From assembly GCA_963573385.1 (NCBI GenBank), contig CAUYLG010052065.1, positions 1 through 64,000 of the forward strand: a DNA stretch of 64,000 bases, given 5' to 3'. The position numbers were made by a program, and so were the translations under genes. Below the pieces are notes generated by a model. That model was given only the letters and a program-made list of their open reading frames with translations. It ran no database searches and was not told the origin of the DNA. How positions within the stretch are numbered: position 1 is the stretch's first letter; every line of letters starts with the position of its first letter. This document shows positions 43,027-55,601 of this stretch, in pieces. Origin of the DNA: Cacajao melanocephalus. Its lineage: Eukaryota > Chordata > Mammalia > Primates > Pitheciidae.

Positions 43027-43144
43027 GTACCATGCAGAGAACAGAAATATCACTGTTGGGGAGTATAAGTTCGGACCGCTTTTCATGAGGCTGTGTTACG
43101 AGTTGGATCTTGAGGAATCTGCAGTGGAGCTCATGAAAGACCAG
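43027..43144 (+). CDS. PTCD2: PTCD2 coding exon 4
   Basis: The exon is 118 nt with acceptor TTACCAG. Its donor GTTATT is weaker than consensus. It completes Arg and encodes [19 protein letters not shown], then [20 protein letters not shown], ending in phase 0. It continues the helical PPR solenoid. A degraded partial copy of this exon with its acceptor lies 775 bp downstream (43786-43880). Confidence 0.94.
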
Positions 43145-43614
43145 GTTATTGTTTCCTAATTGTTTTCTCTGCCAATGTGTGTGTTTTTGGTGATACTGGA
43201 AAAGGCATCTCTTCTGTGCACATTATTACTGGGTTAGATTTTCAAAGAAAGGCTGCTGGGCTGAATGAATAAGCACTTCCCTGCATTTTTTAGTTTCCTT
43301 GCAGTCAGTTTGTGTGAAGAGGGGTGGAGTGATACAGAACAAGTGTGGAAGAGGTATAGGTACAGATGATCCTACTTTGGATGTGTATCAGCACGGGTTG
43401 TATACCTACTCTTTCAAGCGCTTTTAATAGGGAAGAGCTTAACACAGCCTCCATTTAAAGACTGACATTCCTATCCTTTACCTGTGTTCCCTCTTTATTT
43501 TCTATTTGTGTTTTTCTGGTTGAAGACTACATTTGGAAAGTACTTTTCCATTTTCAAAATACTTTCACATATTCTGACTTTCTTTTCCCTAAAATAAATG
43601 TAAATAAAAATTTT

Positions 43615-43765
43615 TACAGCTACTCATTGAATATTCACTATGTTTTCAGCATTGTATTTAAGTACTTTAAATGTTTCATTTTATTTGTTTCCCACAATAG
43701 CCCTGATGAGGTACATTTCTATTTTGCAGTTAAAGAACCTGGGACCTAGAGACATTATAAATTCA
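43615..43765 (-). repeat. MIR fragment
   Basis: Antisense MIR: TTCACTATGTTTTCAGCATT, CCTGATGAGGTACATTTCTA, CAGTTAAAGAACCTGGG. Confidence 0.65.
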
Positions 43766-43785
43766 TTCATTCATTCATTATAAAG

Positions 43786-43880
43786 TCATTTTGATTACCA
43801 GATACCATGCAGAGAACAGAAACATCACTTTGGGGGAGTGTAAGCTTAGACCTCTTTTCATGAGGTTGCATTTCCCATAA
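43786..43880 (+). pseudogene. Decayed duplicate of PTCD2 exon 4 in intron 4
   Basis: The tract repeats the 3' end of intron 3 (TCATTTTGATTACCAG, identical) and about 70 nt of exon 4 at roughly 85% identity by eye. Similarity then fades after the Phe-Met-Arg-Leu codons. Read in the exon 4 frame it gives [19 protein letters not shown] and runs into a TAA at 43878-43880. No equivalent donor is present. It is a broken exon copy: splicing it in would terminate the protein. It lies directly after a short ATTC repeat. Confidence 0.8.
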
Positions 43881-44049
43881 TCAGAAATAATTGCTAAATT
43901 TTGGGCCCACAGCTGGCCACCAGGTACATTTTTGTGTATTTAGGAACTTACAAGCTGAGTTGTTCTTCTGCTTCTTACACTTTCTTTTAAAAAATAAAAA
44001 ATAAAAAAATACTGTATTTACTTGAAGCATTTAGAATGTCAACAAAACA

Positions 44050-45130
44050 GCTGCAACTTTTTTTTTTTTTTGCAATTACAGAATGATAGTTAACAGAACA
44101 ATTATTTCATATAAGCTGCATCAGACTGAAGATGATAAAACTACCATCCCCGTATATAATTAATTTGTGCTGTGCACCAACAACAACCTGCTTTAAATTT
44201 CCATGCCAATTTGCAGCCCCCATACTAGACCAAGCAAGGTTAGTGGCTATCGAAAACACCGTCAGGACAGGGCTATCTAAAGACACATTCAGTAGTGTGT
44301 TAACTATACAAAGAAAAGACACTGTACAGTTTAAAAACAAATCTTAACACAGCCTTACATTTCAGTTTTCTTCTTTAAAAAGAGTGAGTTGTGTGCAGGA
44401 GAATTAGATGCTTTATAGACAAGAAAAAAACTGCACTAGAACCAACTTATTCATCATCATCTTCATCTTCCTCTTCATCATCTTGTCTTCCTCCTCTTCC
44501 TTCTTTTTCTTGCTTTTTACAGCCTTAACAACTCCCTTTATTGCTGCATCAGGCTTTCCTTTAGCTCGATATACAGCAATATCCTTTTCATATTTTTCCT
44601 TCAGCTTCACAGCCTTCTTTTCATAAGGCTGCTTGTCACCTGCAGCAGTGTCATTCCACATCTCTCCTAGTTTCTTTGCAATATCACCAATGGACAGGCC
44701 AGGATGTTCTCCTTTGATCTTTGGGTGATACTCAGAGCGGAACAGGAAAAAGGCTGAAGAAGGACTCTTGGGTGTGTTGGGATCCTTGAACTTCTTTTGT
44801 CTCCTGTTTAGGAGGGATATAGGTTTTCATTTCTCTTTCATAACAGGCCTTGCTGCCTTTGCCATTTCTTCATATTTTCCTTTCTCTTTAGCAGACATGG
44901 ACTTCCACCTCTCTGAGCACTTCTTAGAAAAGGAAGGAGTGAGGAGTTGACTGAAGCATCTGGGTGCTTCTTAAGCTTCTCCTGACAAGTTTGCACAAAA
45001 AATGCATATGATGACATTTTGCCTCTCGACTTCTTAGGATCTCCTTTGCCCATGTTTAGTTATTTTTCCTCAGCGAGGCACAGAGTCAACCAGTGCCCAT
45101 CTGGCTTTCACTTGCCCCAGCACTCTCTCT
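44050..45130 (-). mobile_element. HMGB1 retrocopy, full extent including UTRs
   Basis: The boundaries are the poly(A) equivalent on the left and the last recognisable 5' UTR on the right. The HMGB1 3' UTR continues left of the stop codon. The right end is approximate. Clear target-site duplications were not identified. Confidence 0.6.
44447..45053 (-). pseudogene. HMGB1P: HMGB1 processed pseudogene (coding remnant)
   Basis: On the minus strand the remnant starts [20 protein letters not shown], the HMG-box A start, and later carries the box B and linker region around Lys-Lys-Leu-Gly-Glu-Met-Trp-Asn and the acidic tail. There are no introns. The span from start to stop is 607 nt, against 648 nt for an intact gene, and the frame breaks several times: in box A after Ala-Ser-Val-Asn, in the middle, and in the acidic tail. 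A retained 3' UTR and an A-tract (a T run on the plus strand near 44060-44072) and a retained 5' UTR (to about 45130) show a reverse-transcribed mRNA. It is inserted antisense to PTCD2 and is not expected to encode HMGB1. Confidence 0.9.
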
Positions 45131-45239
45131 GTGGAGCTGAATGTACTGCAGTTTCTTAATCTTTTTTTTATACAAAGTGTTCTCTGTACATGGTGGGCGT
45201 GTTAACTCTAGGCTTGTCCCTCTTTAATGACACCTGTGT

Positions 45240-45505
45240 ATTAGAAAGATGATCAAGATATATTAGTAAGCAGAGAAAAGATAGTCTCAGAACAGTACAG
45301 ATAGTTTGATCCCGTTTTTTCCTAAAAAAAAAAATAGACACATTAACATTTTAACAAACTATAGATACATATATGCTAGAAAGATATACACTAAATCACT
45401 TTATCTTTAGGGAGTAGAATTATTAAAAATTCTCACTTTTTATTTTATATGTTTTTGTATTATTTGACCATAAACATAATGTTGCAGTTAAAGGAAAACA
45501 AGTTT
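45240..45505 (+). repeat. Old LINE 3' UTR-like remnant
   Basis: GATCAAGATATATTAGTAAG, AGTTTGATCCCGTTTTTTCC and TATGTTTTTGTATTATTTGA follow the L1M 3' order. Confidence 0.5.
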
Positions 45506-45842
45506 CCCGCTGTAGTAAATGGTAGCCATGACTATGATGATAAAAACAAAACTAACAAAGAAAGATGAAAGCAAAGGGTTTTTTTTTTTTTAGCTTACTT
45601 GTATATGAAAAATTCATGTATAAGTAAGTTTCCTGGAGTAGAATGAACAAATTTGAGTAAGTGACAGAGCACCTAATCCTGCTTCTACTAGAAGTTGTTA
45701 TATTCCCTACTTAAAACCCTGTAGTGTTGTCAACATGGTAGCCACATGAGTCATTGAACTGTGGCTAACTCAACTTTACATGTGCTGTAAGTATAAAGTA
45801 TATGACGGGGTTTAATTACTTGGTATAAAAAAGAGAATGCAG

Positions 45843-46158
<316 letters not shown>

Positions 46159-46160
46159 TT

Positions 46161-46264
46161 AAATATGGAACACTTCACAAATTTGCATGTCATCCTTGCA
46201 CAGGGGCCATGCTAATCTTCTCTGTATCATTCCAATTTTAGTATATGGGCTGCCGAAGCGAGCA
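46161..46264 (-). pseudogene. RNU6 pseudogene: U6 snRNA retrocopy
   Basis: Read on the minus strand this matches U6 snRNA from TGCTCGCTTCGGCAGC through GAAGATTAGCATGGCCCC to the 3' end, with about ten substitutions spread along it. Several are CpG-to-TpG type changes. It ends in an A run instead of the native U tract, and a perfect 14-bp duplication (TGTTAATAATTTTT) flanks it at 46141-46154 and 46265-46278. It is therefore an L1-mobilised copy. There is no upstream pol III promoter in view. Confidence 0.9.
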
Positions 46265-46384
46265 TGTTAATAATTTTTATATTGATTACATGTTGAAATT
46301 ACATCTTGGATATAGTGGGTTAAATTATTTAGTCTATTTCTGTTTACTTTTTTCTTTTTCTTTGTTAACTATTTATATATATAT

Positions 46385-46955
46385 ATTTTATTGCACTTTA
46401 GGTTCTGGGGTACATGTGCAGAAGATACAGGATTGTTGCATAGGTACCTACATGGCAATGTGGTTTGCTACCTCCATCCCCCCATCACCTATATCTGGCA
46501 TTTCTCCCCATGTTATCCCTCCCCAACCTCCCTAACCCCCCGCTGTCCCTCCCCTAATCCCCCCTCACAACAGACCCCAGTGCATGATGCTCCCCTCCCT
46601 GTGTCCATGTGATCTCATTGTTCAACACCTGCCTATGAGTGAGAACATGCGGTGTTTGATTTTCTGTTCTTGTGTCAGTTTGCTGAGAATGAGGGTTTCC
46701 AGAAATTCCATTTGACCCAGCAATCCCATTACTGGATATATATCCAAAAGATTATAAATTGTTCTATTATAGAGATACATGCATGTGTATGTTTATTGTG
46801 GCACTGTTTACAATAGCAAAGACCTGGAACCAATCCAAATGCCTGTCGATTACAGAATGGACAAAGAAAATGTGGCACATATACACCATGGAATACTATC
46901 CAGCCATAAAAAATGATGAGTTCATGTCCTTTGTAGGGACAGAGATGAATCTATT
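46385..46955 (-). mobile_element. LINE-1 3' end with 5' inversion
   Basis: 46385-46700 is the antisense L1 3' UTR end (TTGCACTTTAGGTTCTGGGG through GTTTGCTGAGAATGAGGGTT). At about 46700 the orientation flips, and 46701-46955 is sense ORF2 (ATTTGACCCAGCAATCCCAT to GGGACAGAGATGAATC), the part that would lie just 5' of it. This is the classic inverted L1 insertion. Confidence 0.85.
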
Positions 46956-47019
46956 CTCTATTTCTAAGGAAACGAAAAAAACAGTTTCTGCTGACAAAAC
47001 AATGAAGTGATATGAATAG

Positions 47020-47890
<871 letters not shown>

Positions 47891-47894
47891 AGCC

Positions 47895-48425
47895 ATGACG
47901 GTTAATTTTATGCATCAACTTGGTGAGGCCGTAATATCCAGATATTTGGTTGAACAGTATTTTAGATGTTTCTGTGAAGGTATTTTCTGTTGGGTACAAC
48001 ATACACTATTTGGGTGACAGGTACACTAAAAGCCGAGACATTACCTCTATGCAATATAGCCATGTAACACAACTGCACTTGTACCCCCTAAATCTCTAAA
48101 AACATGTTTTTATTTATTTTAAACATTTAAATCAACACAGTCCAAATATAAAGCCGATTACCCTCCGTGATGTGAGTCAGCCTCAACCAATCAATCAGCT
48201 GAACGCCTTAGCAGAAAAAAGACTGCTCTCCCCAAGCAAAAAGAAACTCTGCCAGCAGACTGCCTTTGGATGCAAACTGCAACAGCAGCTCTTCCCTAGT
48301 TCTTCAGCCTGTTACCCTACTCTGCAGATTTGTACTTGCCAGCCACCGCAATGTGTGAGTCAATTCCTTAAAATAAATCACTCAAAATCTCTGTCTCCCC
48401 CAACCACTGTTTCTGGAAAACCATA
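47895..48425 (+). repeat. Ancient repeat split by an L1 3' end
   Basis: Left part 47895-47990 (GACGGTTAATTTTATGCATC, AGATATTTGGTTGAACAGT) and right part 48140-48425 (CAACCAATCAATCAGCTGAA, GAGTCAATTCCTTAAAATAA) belong to one common old repeat. Family not assigned. Confidence 0.5.
48000..48115 (+). mobile_element. LINE-1 3' end fragment
   Basis: GGTACACTAAAAGCCGAGAC, ATATAGCCATGTAACACAAC and TGCACTTGTACCCCCTAAAT are the L1 3' terminus. Confidence 0.8.
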
Positions 48426-49464
48426 ATTAAAACATTACCATATTGTAAAAAAAGACTTGGTGGAAAAATACATTCAGGAAATTCTAGTTTGAAGAAAACA
48501 GAATATGCTTCTTTATTATCTGTCTTATAAAATCTGATTGTATTCTGATGTAAACTCTGAAGCACCAAGTCATGCTAGTTTGCAATCCAAAAATGCATAG
48601 AAAAAAAACGTTGTCAATGATAAGACGGTTGCAGCTCAAAGCACCTAGGAAAAGTAGATAGCAGAACACTCTTAGGAAGAGAACCACCACTTTATCAAGG
48701 TAACCACAGTAAAAGAACTGCGTGGGTATGAATGGTAAAAGCCATCATCTCTAGGTTTAGCTCAGATGTGAGAGGTTTACAGAAGTTAAATTATTCCACA
48801 CAAGACATGAATTGGAAATGTGGAGTTGTCTTTTGCTGTGGGAGACAGTGAGTTGAAGACCTTTTAGACAAAGTGAAACTTACAGTCAGAAGAGATTCAA
48901 ACAAGGTGGGAGGCCATGGCCCAAAGAGAAACATGGTCAATGTAATTCTACGTACCCCTATTCCCAAGCCTTCAAAGAACAAGAAAGAAAAATTATTATC
49001 CCAGAGTTCTGACACTGAAATAAGGCTTAAGAGTTTCTTAAAACTCTTTTAAATAAACTGAACTGAAACATTTTGAGTGACTTGTCTAAATGAAAGCAGC
49101 CAGGGACAGAACTGGAGAGAACTTATGTCTTCTGATTCCTATGCCGTGCTAAACAGAGAGAGGTGAGGATGCAGAGTCTAAACATGGAGGAAGAGGTGAA
49201 GGGGCAAGTGAAAAGAAAGACTGGAGGTCAACAAAGGACACAGCTGGGGCAAAGCCCAGAGGAAGGAGTTATCTACAAAGTGGAAAAGTTCACTTTGGAA
49301 AGTAAAAGGGATACAGCACCTCTGAGATAAGAGAGAAGGCACTCGGAGGTAGAAAGGAGAGTGGCACGAAAGAAATAGTTTGAGGCAGAGAGGAGGGAAG
49401 TTGAAGAAGCATGTTAAATTGTTTCATCTTCTTAGCAAAGTGAGAGAATGAGAACGAGGGAGAG

Positions 49465-49560
49465 AACACTTTAGATTCAGGCAGCCTAACATGAATCCCA
49501 GCTCTACCACTGGCTATGTGCACCTTAAGTCAAGTTACTTTCCTCTGCTCTACACAGGTA
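49465..49560 (+). repeat. MIR fragment
   Basis: Sense MIR: ATGAATCCCAGCTCTACCAC, then AAGTCAAGTTACTTTCCTC. Confidence 0.7.
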
Positions 49561-49619
49561 AAACATGACATGTAATAAGAAATCAATTAAGGTGTATTAT
49601 AGTTGGTGTTATGACACTC

Positions 49620-49800
49620 ATCTTGAAGATTTATTGATGTGGTGCTTACTATGTACGAAGCACTGTTCAATGAGCCCTACGCATATCCTACTGAATCATC
49701 ATAGCAACTCTATCAATAGGTATTATTATCAAATCTCACTTTACAAATGAGTATGAGGCCAGAGAAGTTAAATGTCTTCTTAAGGTAACAGATGGTATGT
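49620..49800 (-). repeat. MIR element
   Basis: Antisense MIR: GCTTACTATGTACGAAGCACT, CACTTTACAAATGAGTATGA. Confidence 0.7.
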
Positions 49801-49951
49801 AAATTGGAGAAACAGGTAAATCACTACATGTGCTAGAAGTTGAGTGTCATTATCCTCAACTGAAGCCTCACCAAGTTTAAGCAGTTAATTGTGTACTCAC
49901 TAGCAAAAGAATTACAGATATTAAAAACAAATTATAATTAATTCTCTAACG

Positions 49952-50007
49952 TACTTGTATTTTGAATAGCTAAAATTCAAAATAGCTAAAAATTCAAAAT
50001 ACAAGTA
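49952..50007. repeat. 16-bp perfect inverted repeat around a tandem duplication
   Basis: Arms TACTTGTATTTTGAAT (49952-49967) and ATTCAAAATACAAGTA (49992-50007) are exact reverse complements with a 24-nt loop. The loop and right arm also contain two direct copies of AGCTAAAATTCAAAAT. It could form a hairpin in RNA or a cruciform. Confidence 0.8.
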
Positions 50008-51812
50008 GACATCTTATATTTTTAGCATTCTGTAAACAAAAATCCCCTTACAATATTGTCTGTTATTCAATTTTCAGGAGTTCATACATTTCTAGAAATT
50101 TGTAACATATGAAAATAGAAGACCCTGTGTATGGTAACACGTAAGACAATTAAGTTTGTATCTTAGGACAAAGTATCTGCTCAAAACCTTTTCAAGGTAT
50201 GATACAAAACTATGGATTACCTAAGTGTAAGTTCATACACACTGGGATATAAAGCGTTTTAGAACAAACTTAGAAAATATTAACATTTGCAATCATTATA
50301 ATCCTGTTTTGTCACACTAAAGGTTACAAGTACTTTCACATACACATTATGCTATTATCATCAATTCTATGGTAGGGAATGGCCATGGGACACTGCGGGA
50401 AGGGCACAATTTTGGAATCAGGGAAATCTGAGCTTGATGCCTCCTCTCCTTGATGGTGTCCTGCTGCTTAATCCTGATACACTTTTTAAATTATTTTTTA
50501 ATTGACACAATGTCATTACACGTATATACAAGGTACAGTTTGGTATTTTGGTACATGCCTGTGTTATATAATGATCCAATCAAGGTCCTTAGTATATCCA
50601 TCATGCATTTATCAGTTCTTTGTGGTGAAAATCTTTAAAAGCCTTTTCCACCTACTGTGCAATATACGATAACAGTATTTTATTATTAATCATAGTCACC
50701 CTGCTATAAAATAGGACACAAAAAATTATTCTTCCTAATTTTGATTGTATATCCATTGGCCAACCTCTTCTCATTCTTTCCTCCTTCCTCCCTCCCAAGT
50801 CTCTAGTCACCACTGTTCTAGTCTCTGCTTGTAAGGTAACAACTTTTTTTTTTAGATCACTCATGTGAGTAAGATCATGCCATATTGGAATTTCTGCACC
50901 TGGCTTATTTCACTTAACATTATGTCCTCCAGGCTCATCTATTTGATGTCTCGAATGACAGGGTCTCATTTTTTATGGGTGACTAGGATTTTATTGCATA
51001 AATATATGTATGTATATGTATATATACATGTCACAATTTCTTATCCATGCCTCTACTGTTGGATACTAGGTTGATTATGTATCTTGGCTATTGTAAATAG
51101 AGCTGCAATAAATATGGAAGTGCAGATATCTCTAACATACTGATTTCATTTTTTTGTACATATATCCAATAGGATTGCTAGATCATATGATAGTTCTATA
51201 TTTAATTTACAAAACAGCTTCATACTGTTTTCTATAATGTTTACACTAATTCACATTTCCATCCACAATTTGCAAGGGTTCTCTTTTCTCTACATCTTCC
51301 CCAACACTGTTTTCTCTTGTCTTTTTGATAATAGTCATTCTAACAATAGTGAGGTAGTGTATCTCACTGCAGTTTTAATTTATATTTCCCTGATTAGTCA
51401 TGTGAGCATTTTTTCATGCACCTTTTGCCCATTTGTATGTCTTCTTCTGAGAAATGTCTGTTCAGGTCTTTTGCTCATTTTTAATTTGGATTATTTGGGG
51501 TTTTTGCTGTTCAGCTGTTTAATTTTGTAATATATACTAGCTATCAACCCCTCATCAGGTATATCACTTGTGAACAATTTCTCCAATTATATATGCTGTC
51601 TCCTGACTCTGCTTAAAATTTCCTTCGCTGTGCAAAAAGAATTTTAGTTATATGCAGTCTCATTCGCCTATTTTTGCTTTTGTTGTTTGTGATTTGAGGT
51701 CATATTTTCTAAAATCCTTGCCCAGACCAAGCTTATGAAGCATTTCTCCTGTTTTCTTCTAGTCATTTCATAGTATCAGATTTTACATTTAGGTTTTTAG
51801 TCCACTTTGAGC

Positions 51813-51813
51813 C

Positions 51814-51845
<32 letters not shown>

Positions 51846-51872
51846 CTCTTACCATACATACATATATATATG
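51813..51872. repeat. (TACA/TATA) microsatellite
   Basis: Alternating ATACATACATATATATAC-type purine-pyrimidine sequence inside the L1. Confidence 0.85.
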
Positions 51873-52837
51873 TGGGAAGAGGTATGCAGGTATGCGTCCA
51901 GCATTCTTCTGCATGTGGATACCCATTTTTCCCAGCACCATTTACTGAAGACACTATCTTTGCCCCAGTGTGTGTTCATGGCATCTTTGTTCAAAATCAG
52001 TCAGCTATAAAAGTGTGATTTAATTCTGGGCTCTCTATTCTGTTCCATTGGTCCATCTGTCTGTTTTTATGCCAGTACCATGCTGCTTTGGTTACTGTAA
52101 CTCTGTGGTGTATTTTGAAGTCAAGTAGTGTGATGGCTCCATCTTTCTTCTCTTTGCTCACCATTGCCTTGGCTATTCAAGGTTTTTTCTGGTTCCATAT
52201 AATTTGGGGATTATTTTCTTATCTCTATGAAAAATGTCACTGGTATTTTGAAAGGAATTACTTCATATCTATAGGTTATTTTGGCTAGTATGCCCATTTT
52301 TAATATCAATTCTTCAAATCCACAAAAATTAGTTATCTTTCCATTTATTTGTGTCCTCTTCAGTTTATTTCATAGAAGTTTTATAATTTTCAGTGTAGAG
52401 ATTTTTCACCTCATTGGTTAAGTTTATTATTTTTTTTGTATCTCTAGTAACTACAATTTTTTTTTTTTACTATTTTAGGTGTTGCACTCTTAATATGTAA
52501 TAATATTACTGATTTTCGTATATTGATTTTGTATACTGTAACTTTACTTTGTTAATTAGTTTTCAGTGGGATCATTAGGGATTTCCACGTATATGATAAT
52601 GTCATCTGCCAACAGGAACAATTTGATTTTCTCCTTTTTGATTTAGATGTCTTTTTTCTTCTGTCTAATTGCTCTGGCTAGTATATCGAGTTTTATATTG
52701 AACAGAAGTGGTGAAAGTTAAGATGCTTCTCATATTACAGATCTTAGAAGAAAAGCTTTCAACTTTTGCCATCCAATATGGTGTTATTCTTGGGTTTTGT
52801 TATGTATGGCCTTTATTGTGTTGAAGTATGTTCCTTC

Positions 52838-53633
52838 TGAAACAAGAGAAGTTTTTTTCCCCTTGCAGTGTGTGCAACAGGGATGTGGCCCTCTTCTTCA
52901 GTCCCCCACTGCTCAAACCCCTAGGGGAAGCATGCATACAGGCAGTTGCAGAGGTCATGGGGAGTGTCTGGGGCTTTGACCCCAAGGCAGCATGTAGGGG
53001 TGAGTGTTCACAGCTCCCAAAACCGAAGTTGGCATGCGTTACGGTGTGCTCTTTCAGCTTTGCTATTTGCAGGCAGCTAGTATTTATCACCTCAATTAGA
53101 CCCTCTGCCTTATGACAAGGATAGAAGGCTTTTTGTATCCTGGGTTCCTGCCCTAGTATGCTGGAAAAATCGGATCACACATGGGTTTGGAGAATGAGTA
53201 CAAAGTTTTATTGAGTGGTAGAGGTAGCTCTCAGCAAGTTGGAAGGGGAGCTAGAAGGGGGCTGGAGTGGAAAGGTCGTCTTCCCCTGGAGTCAGATCAC
53301 CCAGCAGCCGGACTTTCCTCCAACTGCCTCAGCTGAATTCCCCTCAGTGTTCATATTGTTCCACTGTCGCTGACCTGTCAGTGTCTGCTGGTGTTGGTCA
53401 GTGTGTTCTTCTGCTCTTGACATTCAGCTGCTTGTGTCTGTGCCCACTAACTAGGGTCTCGGGTTTTTATGGGCACAGGATAGGGGCATGGTGGGACAAA
53501 AGGCAACTTTTTAGGCATGAAAACAAAAATCCCTGCCCTCATTTAGGTCCACGGGTACAGGCCCACAGGTAGAGCCCTCACCAGGGATGCCTCCCTTGTC
53601 TAACCAGCACTTCCCTGCCCTGTTTCCATATCA
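52838..53633 (-). mobile_element. Solo LTR (ERV class I-like) inserted in L1
   Basis: The 796-bp element begins TG and ends CA, with a perfect 4-bp duplication CTTC (52834-52837 and 53634-53637). On the minus strand it has a TATA-like CATAAAAACCC and a polyadenylation signal in CACTCAATAAAACTTTG (around 53200). It has no internal region or coding genes. Removing it rejoins L1 text in register. A 4-bp duplication fits class I ERVs. Family not assigned. Confidence 0.82.
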
Positions 53634-55353
53634 CTTCCATCTCCAATTTGTTGAGTCTTTTAAGTGAAGGAATATTTAACTTTATTGAATGTTTTTTCAG
53701 CATGTATTAAAATAATCATATGGTGTTTTTCTTCCTGATAACATGGTAGATTGCATTTATTACTTTGTGTGTGTTAAACCATTCTTGCATCCCTGGGTTG
53801 AATCCAAATTCATCATGGTGAATAATCTTTTCAATGTGCTAACACACTGTTAGTGTCTTGTTGAGAATTTTTGCATCTATGTTCAACAAGAGTATTGACA
53901 TGTAGTTTTCTTTTTGTGTCGTATACCTATTTGGTTTTGAAATCAAGGTAATGGTGGACTTGTAAAATTAGTTTAGAAGTATTCCTCTTCAATTTTCTAG
54001 AATAGTTTGAGGAAAACTGATATTAGTTCTTCTTTAAATATTGGTGAATTCAACAGTGAAGCCATCAGGTTCTGGGCTATTCTTTGATCAATGACTTTTT
54101 ATTACTGATTGAATTTTCACACTTGTGATTCACATGTTCAGATTCTTTTTTTCATAACTTAATCTTAGCAAGTTGTATGTGTTCATGAATTATTCCATTT
54201 CTATTTATCAATTTTTTGATACAGAGCTGTTTAGAACAGTCTCTAATGATTTCTTATGTTTCTGTGGTATCAGTTGAAATGTCTCTTCATCTCTGATTTC
54301 GAGTATCATTTTTTTCTTAAGTATTTGTCAGCTTTTTTTATCTTTTTAAAAAGCCAACTCTTTTCTTTTGTTAATCTCTTCGGTTGTTTTTAATTTTTAT
54401 TTTGGTCTCTATTTCATTTATTTTTGCTCCTAGCTTTCTCATTTTCTTCCTTCTCCCAATTTTGGGTTTAGTCTGTTGTTGGTTTTTCATTCCTTGAGGC
54501 ACATTATTAGGTCGTTTAATAGACATCTTTCTTTTCTCTTTTTATGTAGGATTTTACTGTATAGTATTTCTTTTAGAATTGCTTTTGCTGTGTCCCATTG
54601 GTTTTGGTGTAATATGCTTCCATTCTCATTTGTCTCAAGCAAAGTTTTAATTAACCTTTTACTTTCCTCATTGACTTACTGTTTGATTCATTGTATGGGA
54701 GTGTGTTGTTTAATTTTCATGTATTTGCAAAGTTTCTGAGGTTTTCCTAGTTGATTTCAGTTTTATACCATTGTGGTCAGAAAAGATATTTAATATGATC
54801 CCTATGTTCTTAAATTTGTCAAGCCTTGTTTTGTGGCCTAACATACGATAAACCTTGGACAATGTCTCATGCACAGTTTAAAAGAATACATATTCTTCAG
54901 CCATTGAATGGACTGTCTGCCATCTTCTCTTAGGCCCATTTATGGAACAATTTGAATATAGTATTTCTTTGGTTTTTCAGATGATCTACTCACTGCTGAA
55001 AGTGGTACGTTGAAGTCCTCTATTGTCATATGGCAGACTAACTCTCCCTATTTGCCTTATATATCTGCATGCTCATGAGCTGGATGTATATATATTTATA
55101 ATTGTTATATCCTTTTGTTGAATTGATATTGTTATCATTATATAATGATCATCTTTGTCTCTTTTTACAGTCTGTAACTTAAAAGTTATTTTTTCAGCCA
55201 TAAGTTTGGCCATTCCTGCTAACGTCTGGTTTCTATTTGCATGGAATGTGTTTTTCTAGCTCTTTGTTTTCCATCTATATTTGACTTTAACACTGGGGTG
55301 AGTCTCTTGTAGGCAGCATATAGTTGAGTTTTTTTTTTAATCCATTCAGCCAC

Positions 55354-55601
55354 TGTGTGTGTGTGTGTGTGTGTGTGTATAAATATATATATATACATAT
55401 ATATACACACACACATATATATACACATATATACATGTATATATGTGTATATATATGTGTGTGTGTATATATATGTATATATGTGTGTATATATATGTAT
55501 ATATGTGTTTATATATATGTATATATGTGTGTGTGTATATTATATATGTGTATATATATACATGTATATACATATGTGTGTGCATATATATATATATATA
55601 A
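55354..55601. repeat. (TG)n/(TA)n compound microsatellite
   Basis: A pure TG run of about 25 nt followed by roughly 220 nt of alternating TATA, TGTG and CACA blocks. Open frames here (Tyr/Ile/Val/Cys-rich) are artefacts of the repeat. Confidence 0.95.
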
